In this document: positions 27,344-38,943 of the stretch, in pieces
Numbering within the stretch: the first letter of the stretch is position 1
Layout: each line of letters starts with the position of its first letter
DNA from: Bordetella genomosp. 2
Lineage (GTDB): Bacteria; Pseudomonadota; Gammaproteobacteria; Burkholderiales; Burkholderiaceae_B
DNA length: 64,000 bases
NCBI RefSeq assembly: GCF_002261345.1
Contig: NZ_NEVT01000003.1
Location: 1,178,001-1,242,000, forward strand
Direction of reading: 5' to 3'
Program-made: the position numbers and the translations under genes
Notes under the pieces: model-generated
The model's database searches: none
The model's input: only the letters and a program-made list of their open reading frames with translations
What the model was told of the DNA's origin: nothing

Positions 27344-27857
27344 GTCCCTTTCTCCCGCGTGCCGGCATGCGCGGCTCCGGCTGCGCCTGGCGGTCGTCGC
27401 GCTTGCGTGGGGGGCGTTGCCGGGCGCCGCTTGGCCGGCCGATCCCACTGGCGCGCCCGTCATCGAGCAAGCCGGTTGGGCCGAGGGCGACACCGTGCGC
27501 GATCTGCTGCGCGCCGATGCACAGGCGGCCCAGGCCGCGCGCCACCCGCAACAAGCCGCCGACTGGCTCGGGCCGCCGCAAGCTGGCAGCCTGCGGCCAT
27601 CCCTGCAGGCCGGGCAGGCGGATCAGGTCGACGTGCTGGCCATCTATGGCGTGGGCAAGTCGCTGCATGCGGAGGTGTCCGTCAACGGCCGCGTCGCGCG
27701 CTACCGGGCCGGCCGCGCCTGGCCCCTGGAAAGCCAGTTGTCCGCGGAGGGCGAACGCTATGCGCTGTTGTCCATCGATACACCCTGCGTGCGCCTGCGC
27801 AAGGCAGGGGCGCCCCTCACCGCATGTCTGCTGAACCAGGATGCCATCCATGACTGA
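27330..27857 (+). CDS. pilP: Type IVb pilus biogenesis protein PilP
   Basis: Small periplasmic protein of 175 residues with a signal peptide (cleavage near WPADPTG). The conserved C-terminal domain has VDVLAIYGVGKSLHAEVSVNG and CVRLRKAG, as in R64 PilP. AAGGAG lies seven bases before the ATG. It overlaps pilO upstream and pilQ downstream by eight bases, which indicates a tightly coupled operon. Role: structural link near the secretin, by family. Confidence 0.82.
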   Translation: MSKIESLSPACRHARLRLRLAVVALAWGALPGAAWPADPTGAPVIEQAGWAEGDTVRDLLRADAQAAQAARHPQQAADWLGPPQAGSLRPSLQAGQADQVDVLAIYGVGKSLHAEVSVNGRVARYRAGRAWPLESQLSAEGERYALLSIDTPCVRLRKAGAPLTACLLNQDAIHD

Positions 27858-29574
27858 TGCGCACGCTCCCGCAGCCGGCAACCGCGCTGCTGCCGCCGAG
27901 GCGCCGTGGCTGCACACCGCCGACGACCTGGCGCGCATCGATCCAGCCTTCGTGCGCACCCTGGGCGACGAGTTCGACCTGGCATCGCTGGCCGGGCGCC
28001 TGTGTCCGGTATTGCTCGAAAATGGCGCCGCCGCCGTGTTCGCCTTGCACGACTACCTGCACGGCGACCAGATCGTCGAACTCGAGCGCATGATGCGCCT
28101 GCGCGGCTATCGTGCCGCCGCGGTGCCGCGCTACATATTGCCGGCCGCCTTGCTGCTGGGCGTGGCGCGCAGCCAGGTAACCGCCGCCACATTGCGCGAT
28201 CGTCGCGGCGCGGCTCCCGCCTCGCGGCGGTCCGCGCTCGCGTCGGTCTTCCTGGACTTGGTCCGCTGGGGCGTCGAGCATCGGGCCAGCGACGTACACA
28301 TCAATGTCGGCCAGCCGCAGGGCAGGTCCGAGGTACGCTACACCATCGATGGCGCCTACGTCGCGCCCGGCTGCTTCGGCAACCTGTCGGGCGCCACGCT
28401 GCTCGAAGTCCTGTCGGTCGCCTGGATGGATGTGCGCGGCGGCAACGGCGCGGTGTTCGATCCCTTGGCGGAACAGCAGGGACGCATCGCGCTCGAACTC
28501 GACGGCCGGCCGGTGACGGTGCGCTGGGCCTCGCTGGCCACTGACGCGGGGCCGTCGGTGTGCCTGCGTCTGTTGCGCCTGGATGCCGCGGAGGGCGGCG
28601 CCACGCTGGCCCAGCTGGGATACCTGCCGTCGCATATCGCCGCCCTGGAGCGCGCCCGGGACCGCGCCGGCGGGGCCATCGTGATGGCGGGCATGGTGGG
28701 CTCGGGAAAATCCACGTCCATGGCCACGCTGATGCGCGGCATCGCGCCCACGCGCAAGGTCATCACGCTCGAGGATCCGGTCGAGTATCGCATCGCCAAC
28801 GCGCTGCAGAATACGGTGGGGCGCACGCTCGATGCCTGTGTGTCATCCATGTTCGACGCCAAGCTCAAGACCATCAAGCGCTCGGCCATGGACGACCTGC
28901 TGATCGGCGAGGTGCGCGACCGCGATACCGGCAGGGCCTTCATGGACCTCGCCGGGTCGGGCTCCAATGTGTACACCACCACGCACACGGGCTCGGCCTC
29001 CATGATCCCCGAGCGCCTGGCCTCTGATTTCATCGGCGTGTCGCGCGACTTCCTGGCCACGCCCGGCGTGCTCAAGCTGCTGGTCTACCAGGCCTTGTTG
29101 CCGCGCCTGTGTCCGCAGTGCGCCTTGCCGTTCGAGCGCCTGCCGGCGCAAGGGGCCCAGCCCGTATCCTGGCACCGCTGGGCACAGGCCTTCGCCGCCG
29201 CCCATCGGGTCGATCCCGCCAGCCTGCGCGCCCGCAATCCCGCCGGCTGCCCGGCGTGCCGGCGCCCGCAGCTGCCCCAGCTGCATGGCCTGGCGGGGCG
29301 TACCGTCGTCGCGGAAATGCTCGAACCCGACGACCGTTTCCTGCATCTGGTCCGGCGCCGCGACAATCTCGGCTTGCGGCGCCATGTCGCGGCGCTGTCC
29401 CGCAGCGCCGCGGACGACGCCGACATGACCGGCAAGCGCGCGGTCGACTGCGCCCTGTACAAGGCGGCATGCGGGCAGGTCGATCCGCGCGTGATCGCCA
29501 CCCGCTTCGACATGCCCGCGGCCTTGCAGTCGGCCGCCCCGCTGCGGCTTGTCGCGGGAGGCCAGCATGCCTGA
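27850..29574 (+). CDS. pilQ: Type IVb pilus assembly ATPase PilQ
   Basis: Cytosolic GspE/PilB-superfamily ATPase that powers pilin polymerisation, R64 PilQ and BfpD branch. Start ATG 27850 is preferred (AGGA eight bases upstream); an in-frame ATG at 27841 exists. The Walker A loop is GMVGSGKSTS with Lys287; the Asp box and Walker B follow around LLIGEVRDRDTG, and YTTTHTGSASMIPERLA is the His box. A CPQC...CPAC zinc-binding tetracysteine region lies at about residues 420-475. 574 residues. No separate retraction ATPase gene is present in the cluster. Confidence 0.93.
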   Translation: MTDAHAPAAGNRAAAAEAPWLHTADDLARIDPAFVRTLGDEFDLASLAGRLCPVLLENGAAAVFALHDYLHGDQIVELERMMRLRGYRAAAVPRYILPAALLLGVARSQVTAATLRDRRGAAPASRRSALASVFLDLVRWGVEHRASDVHINVGQPQGRSEVRYTIDGAYVAPGCFGNLSGATLLEVLSVAWMDVRGGNGAVFDPLAEQQGRIALELDGRPVTVRWASLATDAGPSVCLRLLRLDAAEGGATLAQLGYLPSHIAALERARDRAGGAIVMAGMVGSGKSTSMATLMRGIAPTRKVITLEDPVEYRIANALQNTVGRTLDACVSSMFDAKLKTIKRSAMDDLLIGEVRDRDTGRAFMDLAGSGSNVYTTTHTGSASMIPERLASDFIGVSRDFLATPGVLKLLVYQALLPRLCPQCALPFERLPAQGAQPVSWHRWAQAFAAAHRVDPASLRARNPAGCPACRRPQLPQLHGLAGRTVVAEMLEPDDRFLHLVRRRDNLGLRRHVAALSRSAADDADMTGKRAVDCALYKAACGQVDPRVIATRFDMPAALQSAAPLRLVAGGQHA

Positions 29575-30706
29575 GGGCCTCGCCATGCTGCCGGCTGTCT
29601 TGCGGCAAGGCGCCGACCGGCTGGCGCTGGCGCGCGACGCCTTGCTTTTCCGGCGCCAGCGGGCCGCCTACTACGACTACCTGGCCGACCTGCTCGACAG
29701 CCTGCAGGGCCACAAGACGCTGCGCGGCATGTTCGACGACGACGCGCGGCGCTATGGCCAGCGTACCGTGCGCGGCAGGCTGGCGCGGCACTGGAGCCGG
29801 GCCTACCAGGAGTCGGGCGGCGACCTGGCCGCCGCCTGGCGCGGCGCCATGCCGGAGGACGAGCTGCAGTTGATCGCCACGGCGCAGCGGGCGGGCGGCG
29901 AGGCGCTCGCCGCGGCCCTGCGCGATCTCGCCCGGGCGGTGCGGCTGGTCGGCCAGGCGCGCGGCACGCTCGTGGCGGCCTGCGCGGCCGGGGTGTTGGC
30001 GCTGGCGGTCGCCCTCGGGCTGCTGTGCGCGGTGCCGTACTTCACCGTGCCGCGCCTGCAGCATGTCTTCCAGGGCCTGCCGTCCGACTACCACGGCACG
30101 CTCACGCGAGGCCTGTATGCGCTCGCCGAGGCAGTGCGCCGCTGGCTGGCGTTCTGGGTGGTCCTGCTGGCGGGCGGCGCCGGCCTGTTCGCCTGGGCGC
30201 TGCCCGGGTGGTGCGGCCCGTGGCGGTCCCGGCTCGACCGCCGTTTCCCGTGGCGGCTCTACCGCGATTTCCACGCCATCCGCTTCCTCGCGATGCTGGC
30301 CGTGCTGGTGCGGCAGCGCGGCAACGTGGACACCCGCTTGCGGCAGGCCCTGGCGGCGCAAGCGTGGCATGCCCGCGCCTGGCTGGCCTGGCACATCGAC
30401 GAGATGCTGGCGCGCGTCGATCGCGGCCTGGTCGGCGCCGAGACCTTCGATACCGGGCTGTTCGACCGCGAGACGGCCTGGTTCATGGCCGACATGATCG
30501 CCGCCCGCGGCGTCGAGGCCGGCATCGCGCAGGCGCGCTTGCACGTCGAGTCCCGCACGCTGGCCGGCGTACGCCGCCGGGCGCTGGCATTGCGGTGGGC
30601 GCTGCTGCTGGGGTCGGTGGGCACGGTGCTGGCCCTGGCGCTGTGGCATTACGCGGTGATCGACGAACTGCGCCGCGCCCTCATGAATTTCTACGCCAGT
30701 CGCTGA
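29567..30706 (+). CDS. pilR: Type IVb pilus inner membrane platform protein PilR
   Basis: GspF-superfamily polytopic protein on which the assembly ATPase acts, 379 residues with three hydrophobic segments (about 135-160, 188-215 and 345-365). FHAIRFLAMLAVLVRQRGNVD marks the second GspF domain. GGAGG precedes the ATG at 29567, which overlaps pilQ by eight bases. The order Q-R-S is as in R64. Confidence 0.9.
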   Translation: MPEGLAMLPAVLRQGADRLALARDALLFRRQRAAYYDYLADLLDSLQGHKTLRGMFDDDARRYGQRTVRGRLARHWSRAYQESGGDLAAAWRGAMPEDELQLIATAQRAGGEALAAALRDLARAVRLVGQARGTLVAACAAGVLALAVALGLLCAVPYFTVPRLQHVFQGLPSDYHGTLTRGLYALAEAVRRWLAFWVVLLAGGAGLFAWALPGWCGPWRSRLDRRFPWRLYRDFHAIRFLAMLAVLVRQRGNVDTRLRQALAAQAWHARAWLAWHIDEMLARVDRGLVGAETFDTGLFDRETAWFMADMIAARGVEAGIAQARLHVESRTLAGVRRRALALRWALLLGSVGTVLALALWHYAVIDELRRALMNFYASR

Positions 30707-30746
30707 GCGCGCCTGGTTCCGCCACTTCCTCATCCAGGAGCGCTTC

Positions 30747-31361
30747 ATGCCCTATCACCGTCCCATCGCCATGCCCGGCCGGCAAGGCGGCTTTTCCCTC
30801 ATCGAGGTCTCCATCGTCACGGCCATCGTGCTGCTGGTGGCCATCATCGGCATCCCGGCCATCGGCTCCTATGTCATCGAGAACAAGGTGCCGAAAGTGG
30901 GCGAGGAGCTGCAGCGATTCGTGGCCCGCATCAAGGCCAATGCGCAGGGCGCCGGGCCGACGCCCTACGCCGACATCGACACCGGCGCGCTGGCCAATGC
31001 GCTGCGCGACTCCAGCGTCGTGTCGGTCAACGGCTCGGGCGCCAGCGCCGTGGTGGCGCACGGCCTGGGGGGCAACGGCTCCGCGGGCAACGGCGCCATC
31101 ACCGTCGCGCCGGTATCGGTAGCCATGGGTGGGGCCGGATCGGGTTTCGCCGTCACGCTGGGCCAGGTCAATCATGCGGCCTGCCCGGCCCTCGCGTCCA
31201 TCATGCAGCGCGTGTCCGATGTGATCACCGTGGCGGGCCAGGGCGGCCCGGTCAAGGTCAAGGACGACACGATCACGCCCCGGCTGGCCTATAGCGCGAC
31301 AGCGGCGGAGGCCCAGTGCACGCAGGGAGACAACAACACCTTCGTCTTCACGGTGCGCTAG
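30747..31361 (+). CDS. pilS: Type IVb major prepilin PilS
   Basis: Main pilus subunit. The prepilin leader is MPYHRPIAMPGRQGG, cleaved before FSLIEVSIVTAIVLLVAIIG, with the invariant glutamate at +5 of the mature protein. Mature length is about 189 residues. Two cysteines (in HAACPAL and EAQCTQG) can form the C-terminal disulfide loop of type IV pilins. AGGAG precedes the ATG. The cluster lacks its own PilU prepilin peptidase, so a peptidase from elsewhere must process it. Confidence 0.93.
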   Translation: MPYHRPIAMPGRQGGFSLIEVSIVTAIVLLVAIIGIPAIGSYVIENKVPKVGEELQRFVARIKANAQGAGPTPYADIDTGALANALRDSSVVSVNGSGASAVVAHGLGGNGSAGNGAITVAPVSVAMGGAGSGFAVTLGQVNHAACPALASIMQRVSDVITVAGQGGPVKVKDDTITPRLAYSATAAEAQCTQGDNNTFVFTVR

Positions 31362-31372
31362 GAGCCGTTCGC

Positions 31373-32440
31373 ATGGTTACCTCGTTTTTCGCCCGCAAGC
31401 GCGCCAGCGCCGCTGGCCGATTGCGGCACGCACAGCGCGGTTTCGCGCTGGCCGAGCTGGCGCTGGCCGTCGCGCTGACCAGCATGATCCTCGTCTGGGC
31501 GGCCAGCCGCATCGTCAATGAGGTCGACGATGCCGCCGCCCGGGCTACCGGCGTCTGGCTGCTCGAACTCAAGCGCGGGCTGGACAACATGCTGCGGCAG
31601 CATTTCGCCGATCTGGCCGAAGGGGTGGCGCCCGTCGGCCAGAACGGCCTGCCGCTGTACGCCGACCCGCTGGCCCCGCGCCTGGCCGAGCTCAAGGCCC
31701 AGGGGCACCTGCCGTCCGGCTTCCCGGAATCGGGCGCCATCGGCGGCGGCGCGGCCATCCGCATCCTGCGCGATGCCCGTTGCCCCGAAGCCGGCTGCCG
31801 GCTCGACGCGCTGGCGCACCTGGCCGAGCCGCTCCTGGCCGGCGACGCCGCGCCCGACCTGATGCGCATCGCCGCGGCCGTCGGGGCGACCGGCGGCTAT
31901 GGCGGCGCCGCCACCGCCACCCGCGTGCGCGGCGCCAATTTCGATTTCCCCAATCCGCCGGCGCCCGGCATGGCCCCGCTGGCGGCCGGCACGCTGGCGG
32001 CCTGGGCCGCCCTGGGGACCGCCGAATACGACCTGTTCGTGCGCATGCGCGACACGCGTGACCCCAGTCTTGGCGGGCCGCTGTCGGTCGCAGGAGACAT
32101 ATCTACCGGCGGACGCCTGCGCACGGACGAGTACCTTGCGCTGGGCGGCATAGGCGTCGCTGGCCAGCCGTGTCCGGCGGCCAGCGCGGGATTGTTCTCG
32201 CGCGGAGCCGGGGGCGGCCTGCTGGAGTGCAGGGGAGGGGCCTGGAGGACGGTCGGAGGCGCGTTCGGCGGCCTCTACACCACCAACTCGCTGTACGGTT
32301 GCCGGCGGCCCGCCGGCTTCAACCCCCTGACCGGCAAATGCTCCTGCCCGGCCGGCTATGCACCCATGTTGGTCTCGAGAGACCTCTGGGACGAGGACGG
32401 TAGCAACACGTCGGCGTACATCTGCGTCGGTAGCGGGTAG
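31373..32440 (+). CDS. pilV: PilV-like minor pilin / tip adhesin
   Basis: Minor pilin of 355 residues. The leader [23 protein letters not shown] precedes [19 protein letters not shown], again with glutamate at +5. The long variable body resembles R64 PilV ([23 protein letters not shown] stretch). The C-terminus is rich in Cys, Gly and Tyr ([22 protein letters not shown]), a likely receptor-binding tip. R64 varies this part by a shufflon; no rci recombinase gene or sfx-like repeats are seen here, so the tip is fixed. AGGAG precedes the ATG, 12 bases after pilS. Confidence 0.85.
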   Translation: MVTSFFARKRASAAGRLRHAQRGFALAELALAVALTSMILVWAASRIVNEVDDAAARATGVWLLELKRGLDNMLRQHFADLAEGVAPVGQNGLPLYADPLAPRLAELKAQGHLPSGFPESGAIGGGAAIRILRDARCPEAGCRLDALAHLAEPLLAGDAAPDLMRIAAAVGATGGYGGAATATRVRGANFDFPNPPAPGMAPLAAGTLAAWAALGTAEYDLFVRMRDTRDPSLGGPLSVAGDISTGGRLRTDEYLALGGIGVAGQPCPAASAGLFSRGAGGGLLECRGGAWRTVGGAFGGLYTTNSLYGCRRPAGFNPLTGKCSCPAGYAPMLVSRDLWDEDGSNTSAYICVGSG

Positions 32441-32475
32441 GCCGGGGCTGCTGGCGCCGGGCTGCCGAGGCTCTA

Positions 32476-32481
32476 TATAAT
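32476..32481 (+). promoter_or_regulatory. -10 box of alaS
   Basis: TATAAT 34 bases before the alaS ATG, in an AT-rich patch. The best -35 candidate (CTGGCG, 32451) is at a poor spacing, so only the -10 element is claimed. Confidence 0.55.
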
Positions 32482-32514
32482 CGAAAATTCGCCTCATTCC
32501 CGGTTCGTCCCAGC

Positions 32515-35122
<2,608 letters not shown>

Positions 35123-35136
<14 letters not shown>

Positions 35137-35380
35137 GCTGCCGGGCGACCTGCCGGCGTTCCAGCACGATGTCGATGCCAGCGGGCTGACCTGCCCGCTG
35201 CCCATCCTGCGGGCCAAGAAAGCCCTGGCCCAGATGGAGAGCGGCCAGGTCCTGCGAGTGGCCACCACCGACCCGAAGGCCGTGCGCGACTTCCAGGCGT
35301 TCGCCAAGCAAAGCGGCAACGTCCTGGTGGCGCAGCACGACAGCGGCGACTCGGCGCTGCATTTCCTGCGGCGGCGCTAG
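35123..35380 (+). CDS. TusA/SirA/YedF-like sulfur carrier protein
   Basis: 85 residues with the family signature [16 protein letters not shown]; the cysteine in CPLP carries persulfide in TusA, which relays sulfur to tRNA 2-thiolation or molybdenum cofactor synthesis. It overlaps the 3' end of alaS by 14 bases, so it is translated from the same mRNA. Link with alaS is seen in other betaproteobacteria. TusA versus a generic TusA-like role is not resolved. Confidence 0.88.
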
Positions 35381-35449
35381 GCGCGGGCGTGGCGGCCGGG
35401 GTCGGCCCGGGTGTATGCTGGGTCCAGTTGTGCGCAAATCAGGCCTGTA

Positions 35450-35479
35450 TTGCCAGGCCTTGCGTTTCAATGCTAGAAT
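35450..35479 (+). promoter_or_regulatory. Promoter of the rpsP-rimM-trmD operon
   Basis: TTGCCA (35450-35455, five of six matches), an 18-base spacer and TAGAAT (35474-35479) with an extended -10 TGC. A strong promoter is expected for a ribosomal protein operon. Confidence 0.8.
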
Positions 35480-35514
35480 CTTCCGTTTTTCACAACTAAT
35501 TCAAGGGATTACCT

Positions 35515-35775
35515 ATGGTGGTGATTCGCATGGCCCGTGGCGGGTCGAAGAAGCGTCCGTTCTACAACCTCGTGGCCACCGATTCGCGCAACCGCCGCGA
35601 CGGTCGTTTCATCGAGCGCGTGGGTTTCTACAATCCCGTCGCGAGCGAAGGCTCGGAAAAGCTGCGCATTTCGCTCGACCGCGTGCAGCACTGGACCAGC
35701 AACGGCGCGCAACTGTCCCCCGCCGTCGAGCGCCTGGTCAAAGACTACTCGGCCAAGGTTTCGGCCGCGGCCTGA
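35515..35775 (+). CDS. rpsP: 30S ribosomal protein S16
   Basis: Small subunit protein, 86 residues. [20 protein letters not shown] and [12 protein letters not shown] are S16 hallmarks. The ATG at 35515 lies 36 bases after the promoter. An in-frame second ATG five codons later is less likely. First gene of the rpsP-rimM-trmD operon. Confidence 0.97.
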   Translation: MVVIRMARGGSKKRPFYNLVATDSRNRRDGRFIERVGFYNPVASEGSEKLRISLDRVQHWTSNGAQLSPAVERLVKDYSAKVSAAA

Positions 35776-35823
35776 CGGCGCGCGTCCGGCGTAATAACCG
35801 CGCGTCGATCCGTCGCCCGGCTC

Positions 35824-36447
35824 ATGCCTGACGCCGCCCATTCCGCCGCGGTCCCCGCCGACCTGGTCGAACTGGGTCGCATTGCCGCGGCCTACGGTGT
35901 CAAAGGCTGGGTCAAGGTGCATCCGCACTCGACCCAATCCGAAGCGTTGCGCCAGGTTTCCTCCTGGTGGCTGACTCGCCCCGCCCCTGAATTGGCGCGG
36001 GGCGTTGTCGCGTCCGTACCTCAAGCCTACAAGGTGCTGCAGGCGCGCTCGCAGGGCGCGACCATCGTGGCGCAACTGGCCGGCGTCGCCGACCGCGACC
36101 AGGCGGAAGCCTTGCGCGGCTACGCGGTCCAGGTGTCGCGCAGCGAATTCCCGGCCGCCGACGAAGACGAGTACTACTGGGTCGACCTCATCGGCTGCGC
36201 GTTCTATACCGACGCCGATGGCGAGCAGGCCCGCGTGGGGGTGGTCGACGGCGTGCTCGACAACGGCGCGCACGCCATCCTGCGCGTCGTCCTGCAGCGC
36301 GCACCGGCGCCCGGCGGCGAACCCGAACCGCGGCGCGATGCCAAGGGCCGGCCGCTCGAAATGCTGGTGCCTTTCGTGCGTGCGCACATCCTTGCCGTCG
36401 ACCTGGCGGCGCGCCGCATCGACAGCAACTGGCCGATGGAATACTGA
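35824..36447 (+). CDS. rimM: Ribosome maturation factor RimM
   Basis: Binds S19 and helps 30S head maturation. 207 residues: N-terminal RimM barrel ([20 protein letters not shown]) and C-terminal PRC-barrel (YYWVDLIGC to the end [15 protein letters not shown]). An insert near residue 160 ([15 protein letters not shown]) is longer than in E. coli, as in other Burkholderiales. Last base of its stop is the first base of trmD. Confidence 0.96.
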   Translation: MPDAAHSAAVPADLVELGRIAAAYGVKGWVKVHPHSTQSEALRQVSSWWLTRPAPELARGVVASVPQAYKVLQARSQGATIVAQLAGVADRDQAEALRGYAVQVSRSEFPAADEDEYYWVDLIGCAFYTDADGEQARVGVVDGVLDNGAHAILRVVLQRAPAPGGEPEPRRDAKGRPLEMLVPFVRAHILAVDLAARRIDSNWPMEY

Positions 36448-37232
36448 TGCGCTTCGACGTCGTCACGCTCTTTCCGGACATGTTCGGAACCGTGCGCGAC
36501 CTGGGCATCACCGGACGGGCGCATGCCCAGGGGCTCTGGGCCCTGCACACCTGGAACCCGCGCGACTATACCCATGACGTTCATCGCACGGTCGACGACC
36601 GCCCCTACGGCGGCGGGCCCGGCATGGTGATGCTGGCCGCGCCGCTCGAGGCGGCCGTGGCCGCGGCCCAGGCGGCGCGCGCCGCGCAAGGCCTGGCGCC
36701 GGCGCCGGTGGCGCTGCTGTCGCCCGCCGGCCGCCGCTACGATCAGCAAGGCGCCCAGTCGCTGGCGGCAGGCGAGGGCATCATTCTCATTTGCGGGCGC
36801 TACGAAGGGGTGGACCAGCGTTTCATCGACCGCTGCGTCACCGATGAAATCTCCCTGGGCGACTTCGTCCTGTCCGGCGGCGAGATCGCCGCCCTGGCCG
36901 TGATCGATGCCGCCGTGCGGCTGTTGCCCGGCGCGTTGAACGATGGCGATTCCGCCTTGCAGGATTCGTTCAACGAGACGCTGTCCGGCCTGCTCGACAG
37001 CCCGCATTACACTCGTCCCGAAGTGCACGACGGCCAGCCGGTGCCGGCTGAACTCCTCAGCGGCCACCACGCCAATATCGCGCGCTGGCGCCGCGAGCAG
37101 TCCCTGCGCCTGACCGCGGCGCGGCGCCCCGAACTGCTCGAGAAAGCCCGTGCCAACGGCTGGCTGACGCGGGCCGACGAGCATTTTCTCGCCGCCCTGG
37201 GCGCGCCGGACGACCGCAACCCGAAATCCTGA
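36447..37232 (+). CDS. trmD: tRNA (guanine-N1-)-methyltransferase
   Basis: Methylates G37 of tRNAs next to the anticodon with S-adenosylmethionine; prevents frameshifting. 261 residues with [13 protein letters not shown] at the start, [14 protein letters not shown] and the knot region [15 protein letters not shown] and [14 protein letters not shown]. Overlaps rimM by one base. The gene rplS, usually next in this operon, does not follow here. Confidence 0.97.
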   Translation: MRFDVVTLFPDMFGTVRDLGITGRAHAQGLWALHTWNPRDYTHDVHRTVDDRPYGGGPGMVMLAAPLEAAVAAAQAARAAQGLAPAPVALLSPAGRRYDQQGAQSLAAGEGIILICGRYEGVDQRFIDRCVTDEISLGDFVLSGGEIAALAVIDAAVRLLPGALNDGDSALQDSFNETLSGLLDSPHYTRPEVHDGQPVPAELLSGHHANIARWRREQSLRLTAARRPELLEKARANGWLTRADEHFLAALGAPDDRNPKS

Positions 37233-37313
37233 AGCCGCCGGCGGCGCGTGCGACGTCCGTGGGTGTTTCCTAGGGAAGTCCCCATGTTGCCCGCCCGTGG
37301 GCGCTGCTAGCAT

Positions 37314-37343
37314 GTGAAAATTATGTAAATATGAAAATTTCAC
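37314..37343. promoter_or_regulatory. Candidate operator upstream of the XRE-cupin regulator
   Basis: GTGAAAATT (37314-37322) and AAATTTCAC (37335-37343) form an inverted repeat matching at eight of nine positions in a short AT-rich island. It abuts the GTG start of the regulator gene, so a bound regulator would block its own expression. Inferred from position and symmetry only. Confidence 0.4.
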
Positions 37344-38012
37344 GTGCCTGCCGCTGCCCAGCCCGCCGTCCCGATCACCCAGGATGCCGATAAACCGCGC
37401 GGCCCGGCGCGTGCGTCCGCGCCGGCTTCCATCATCGATTTCTGGCTGGGGCAGCAGCTGCGGCTGCTGCGCAAGCAGCGGGGCCGCTCGCTGGTCCAGG
37501 TGGCCCAGGCTTGCGGCATTTCGCTGGGCCTGCTCAGCCAGATCGAGCGCGGCCTCAGTTCTCCCTCGGTGAAGATCCTCAGCCTGCTGGCCGGCGAATT
37601 GGGCGTGTCGGTCGATTCGCTGTTGCGCGGCGCCGGGCAGTGCGATACCGAAGCCGGCGGCCGCCTGGCCCGCGCGGGGTCCCATCGTCGCGTCGATCTC
37701 GCCGACAAGGGCATCCACAAGGAAATGTACACGCCGCCGGCGGGACGCACGCTGGATTTGTGCCGCGCCTGTATCGAACCGGGCGGCTCCACGGGCGAGG
37801 AGTTGTTCTCCACCAGCATGGGCGAGCAGGTCGGCCTGGTGCTGCGAGGCCAGCTCGAGCTGTGGTTCGAGGATCGCGTCGTCCTGCTGGGCGCGGGCGA
37901 CAGCTTCTGCTATGACAGCCGCACGCCGCGGCGCTGGCGCAATCCCGGCTCGGATGTGGCGGAAGTCATCTGGGCCATCAGTCGCATCGACCACCGGGAG
38001 GGCAGCCCATGA
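37344..38012 (+). CDS. XRE-family regulator with cupin sensor domain
   Basis: 222 residues: a helix-turn-helix XRE domain at about 36-92 (LRLLRKQRGRSLVQVAQACG, then LSQIERGLSSPSVKILSLLA) and a C-terminal cupin_2 domain (EQVGLVLRGQLELWFEDRVV). This layout is that of PuuR and similar regulators of amine and amino-acid use. The start is the GTG at 37344; the nearby ATG at 37331 is in another frame. Stands in front of an ABC amino-acid transporter and a FAD oxidase and probably controls them. Confidence 0.88.
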   Translation: MPAAAQPAVPITQDADKPRGPARASAPASIIDFWLGQQLRLLRKQRGRSLVQVAQACGISLGLLSQIERGLSSPSVKILSLLAGELGVSVDSLLRGAGQCDTEAGGRLARAGSHRRVDLADKGIHKEMYTPPAGRTLDLCRACIEPGGSTGEELFSTSMGEQVGLVLRGQLELWFEDRVVLLGAGDSFCYDSRTPRRWRNPGSDVAEVIWAISRIDHREGSP

Positions 38013-38016
38013 ACCA

Positions 38017-38067
38017 GGCGCCATGCGGGCGGGCCGGCCGGACTGGCTGGCCCGCCCGCATGGCGCC
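38017..38067. repeat. Perfect 19-bp inverted repeat between regulator and transporter genes
   Basis: Arms at 38017-38035 and 38049-38067 begin GGCGCCATGCGGGCGGG and are exact complements around a 13-base spacer. The RNA hairpin would be very stable, but no T-run follows. It begins five bases after the regulator stop. Possible roles: transcript barrier, mRNA end protection or binding site. Confidence 0.75.
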
Positions 38068-38120
38068 AGATGAGGCGCGCGGCGCGCGCTTCTCCTTTTG
38101 ACGACCCTAGGGGAATATCC

Positions 38121-38870
38121 ATGAAACTCAAATTCCTGGCCGCCGCGCTGGCGGCTACGCTGGCCTGCGGCGCGGCGCACGCGCAAACCGTGTTGAAAGT
38201 CGGCTCCACGCCGACCGGCAGCCCGTTCACCTTTCTGGACACCAAGACCAACACCATCGAAGGCGTGATGGTCGACATCATCAAGGCGGTGGGCAAGGAA
38301 GCCGGTTTCGAGGTGCAGATCGAGCCCATGGCGTTCTCGGCGCTGATCGGTTCGCTGCGCTCCAAGCGCATCGACCTGATCTCGGCGGCCATGTTCATCA
38401 CCGATGCGCGCAAGAAGGTGGTCAGCTTCTCCGACCCGGTGTACCGCTACGGCGAAGGTTTCATGGTTCCCAAGGACGACGACAAACAGTACAAGTCGTT
38501 CGCCGACATGAAAGGCATGACGGTCGGCGTGCAGGTTGGCACCGCCTTCGTCGAGCCCATCCAGAAAAGCGGCATGTTCAAGGAGGTCAAGCTCTACGAC
38601 AATCCGCCCGACATGATGCGCGACGCCAACGCCGGCCGCATCCAGGGCGGCTTCATGGACTACCCGATCGCGGCCAGCATCATTGCCAAGGGCAGCTATC
38701 CCAACCTGAAAATGGCCAAGAGCTACGAGCCCACGGTGGTGGGCAGCCTGGGCATCGCCACCCGCCAGGAAGACACCGAGCTGCTGGCGCGCGTCAACAA
38801 GGCGCTGGGCAAGCTCAAGGCCGACGGCACCATTGACGCCATCCTCAAGAAATGGGACCTGGCGGATTGA
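38121..38870 (+). CDS. Polar amino-acid ABC transporter substrate-binding protein
   Basis: Periplasmic receptor, 249 residues, family SBP_bac_3. Signal peptide MKLKFLAAALAATLACGAAHA, then TVLKVGSTPTGSPFTFLD at the start of the mature protein and MAFSALIGSLRSKRIDLISA, the typical ligand-lobe motif. GGGGA lies upstream of the ATG at 38121; open frame further upstream lacks a signal peptide. First gene of a full importer. Ligand unknown (a basic or polar amino acid or related amine). Confidence 0.93.
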   Translation: MKLKFLAAALAATLACGAAHAQTVLKVGSTPTGSPFTFLDTKTNTIEGVMVDIIKAVGKEAGFEVQIEPMAFSALIGSLRSKRIDLISAAMFITDARKKVVSFSDPVYRYGEGFMVPKDDDKQYKSFADMKGMTVGVQVGTAFVEPIQKSGMFKEVKLYDNPPDMMRDANAGRIQGGFMDYPIAASIIAKGSYPNLKMAKSYEPTVVGSLGIATRQEDTELLARVNKALGKLKADGTIDAILKKWDLAD

Positions 38871-38943
38871 GCGCCGTCGCGGCGCCTGCCGGCGGCCGGG
38901 GCCGCCGGCTGTTTCCGTATACCCCGAGAGGATGGACTGAATA

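Noticed and set aside
31373-32440. Shufflon in pilV
   Set aside because: No repeated 19-bp sfx-like inverted sites and no rci integrase gene follow; alaS begins right after.
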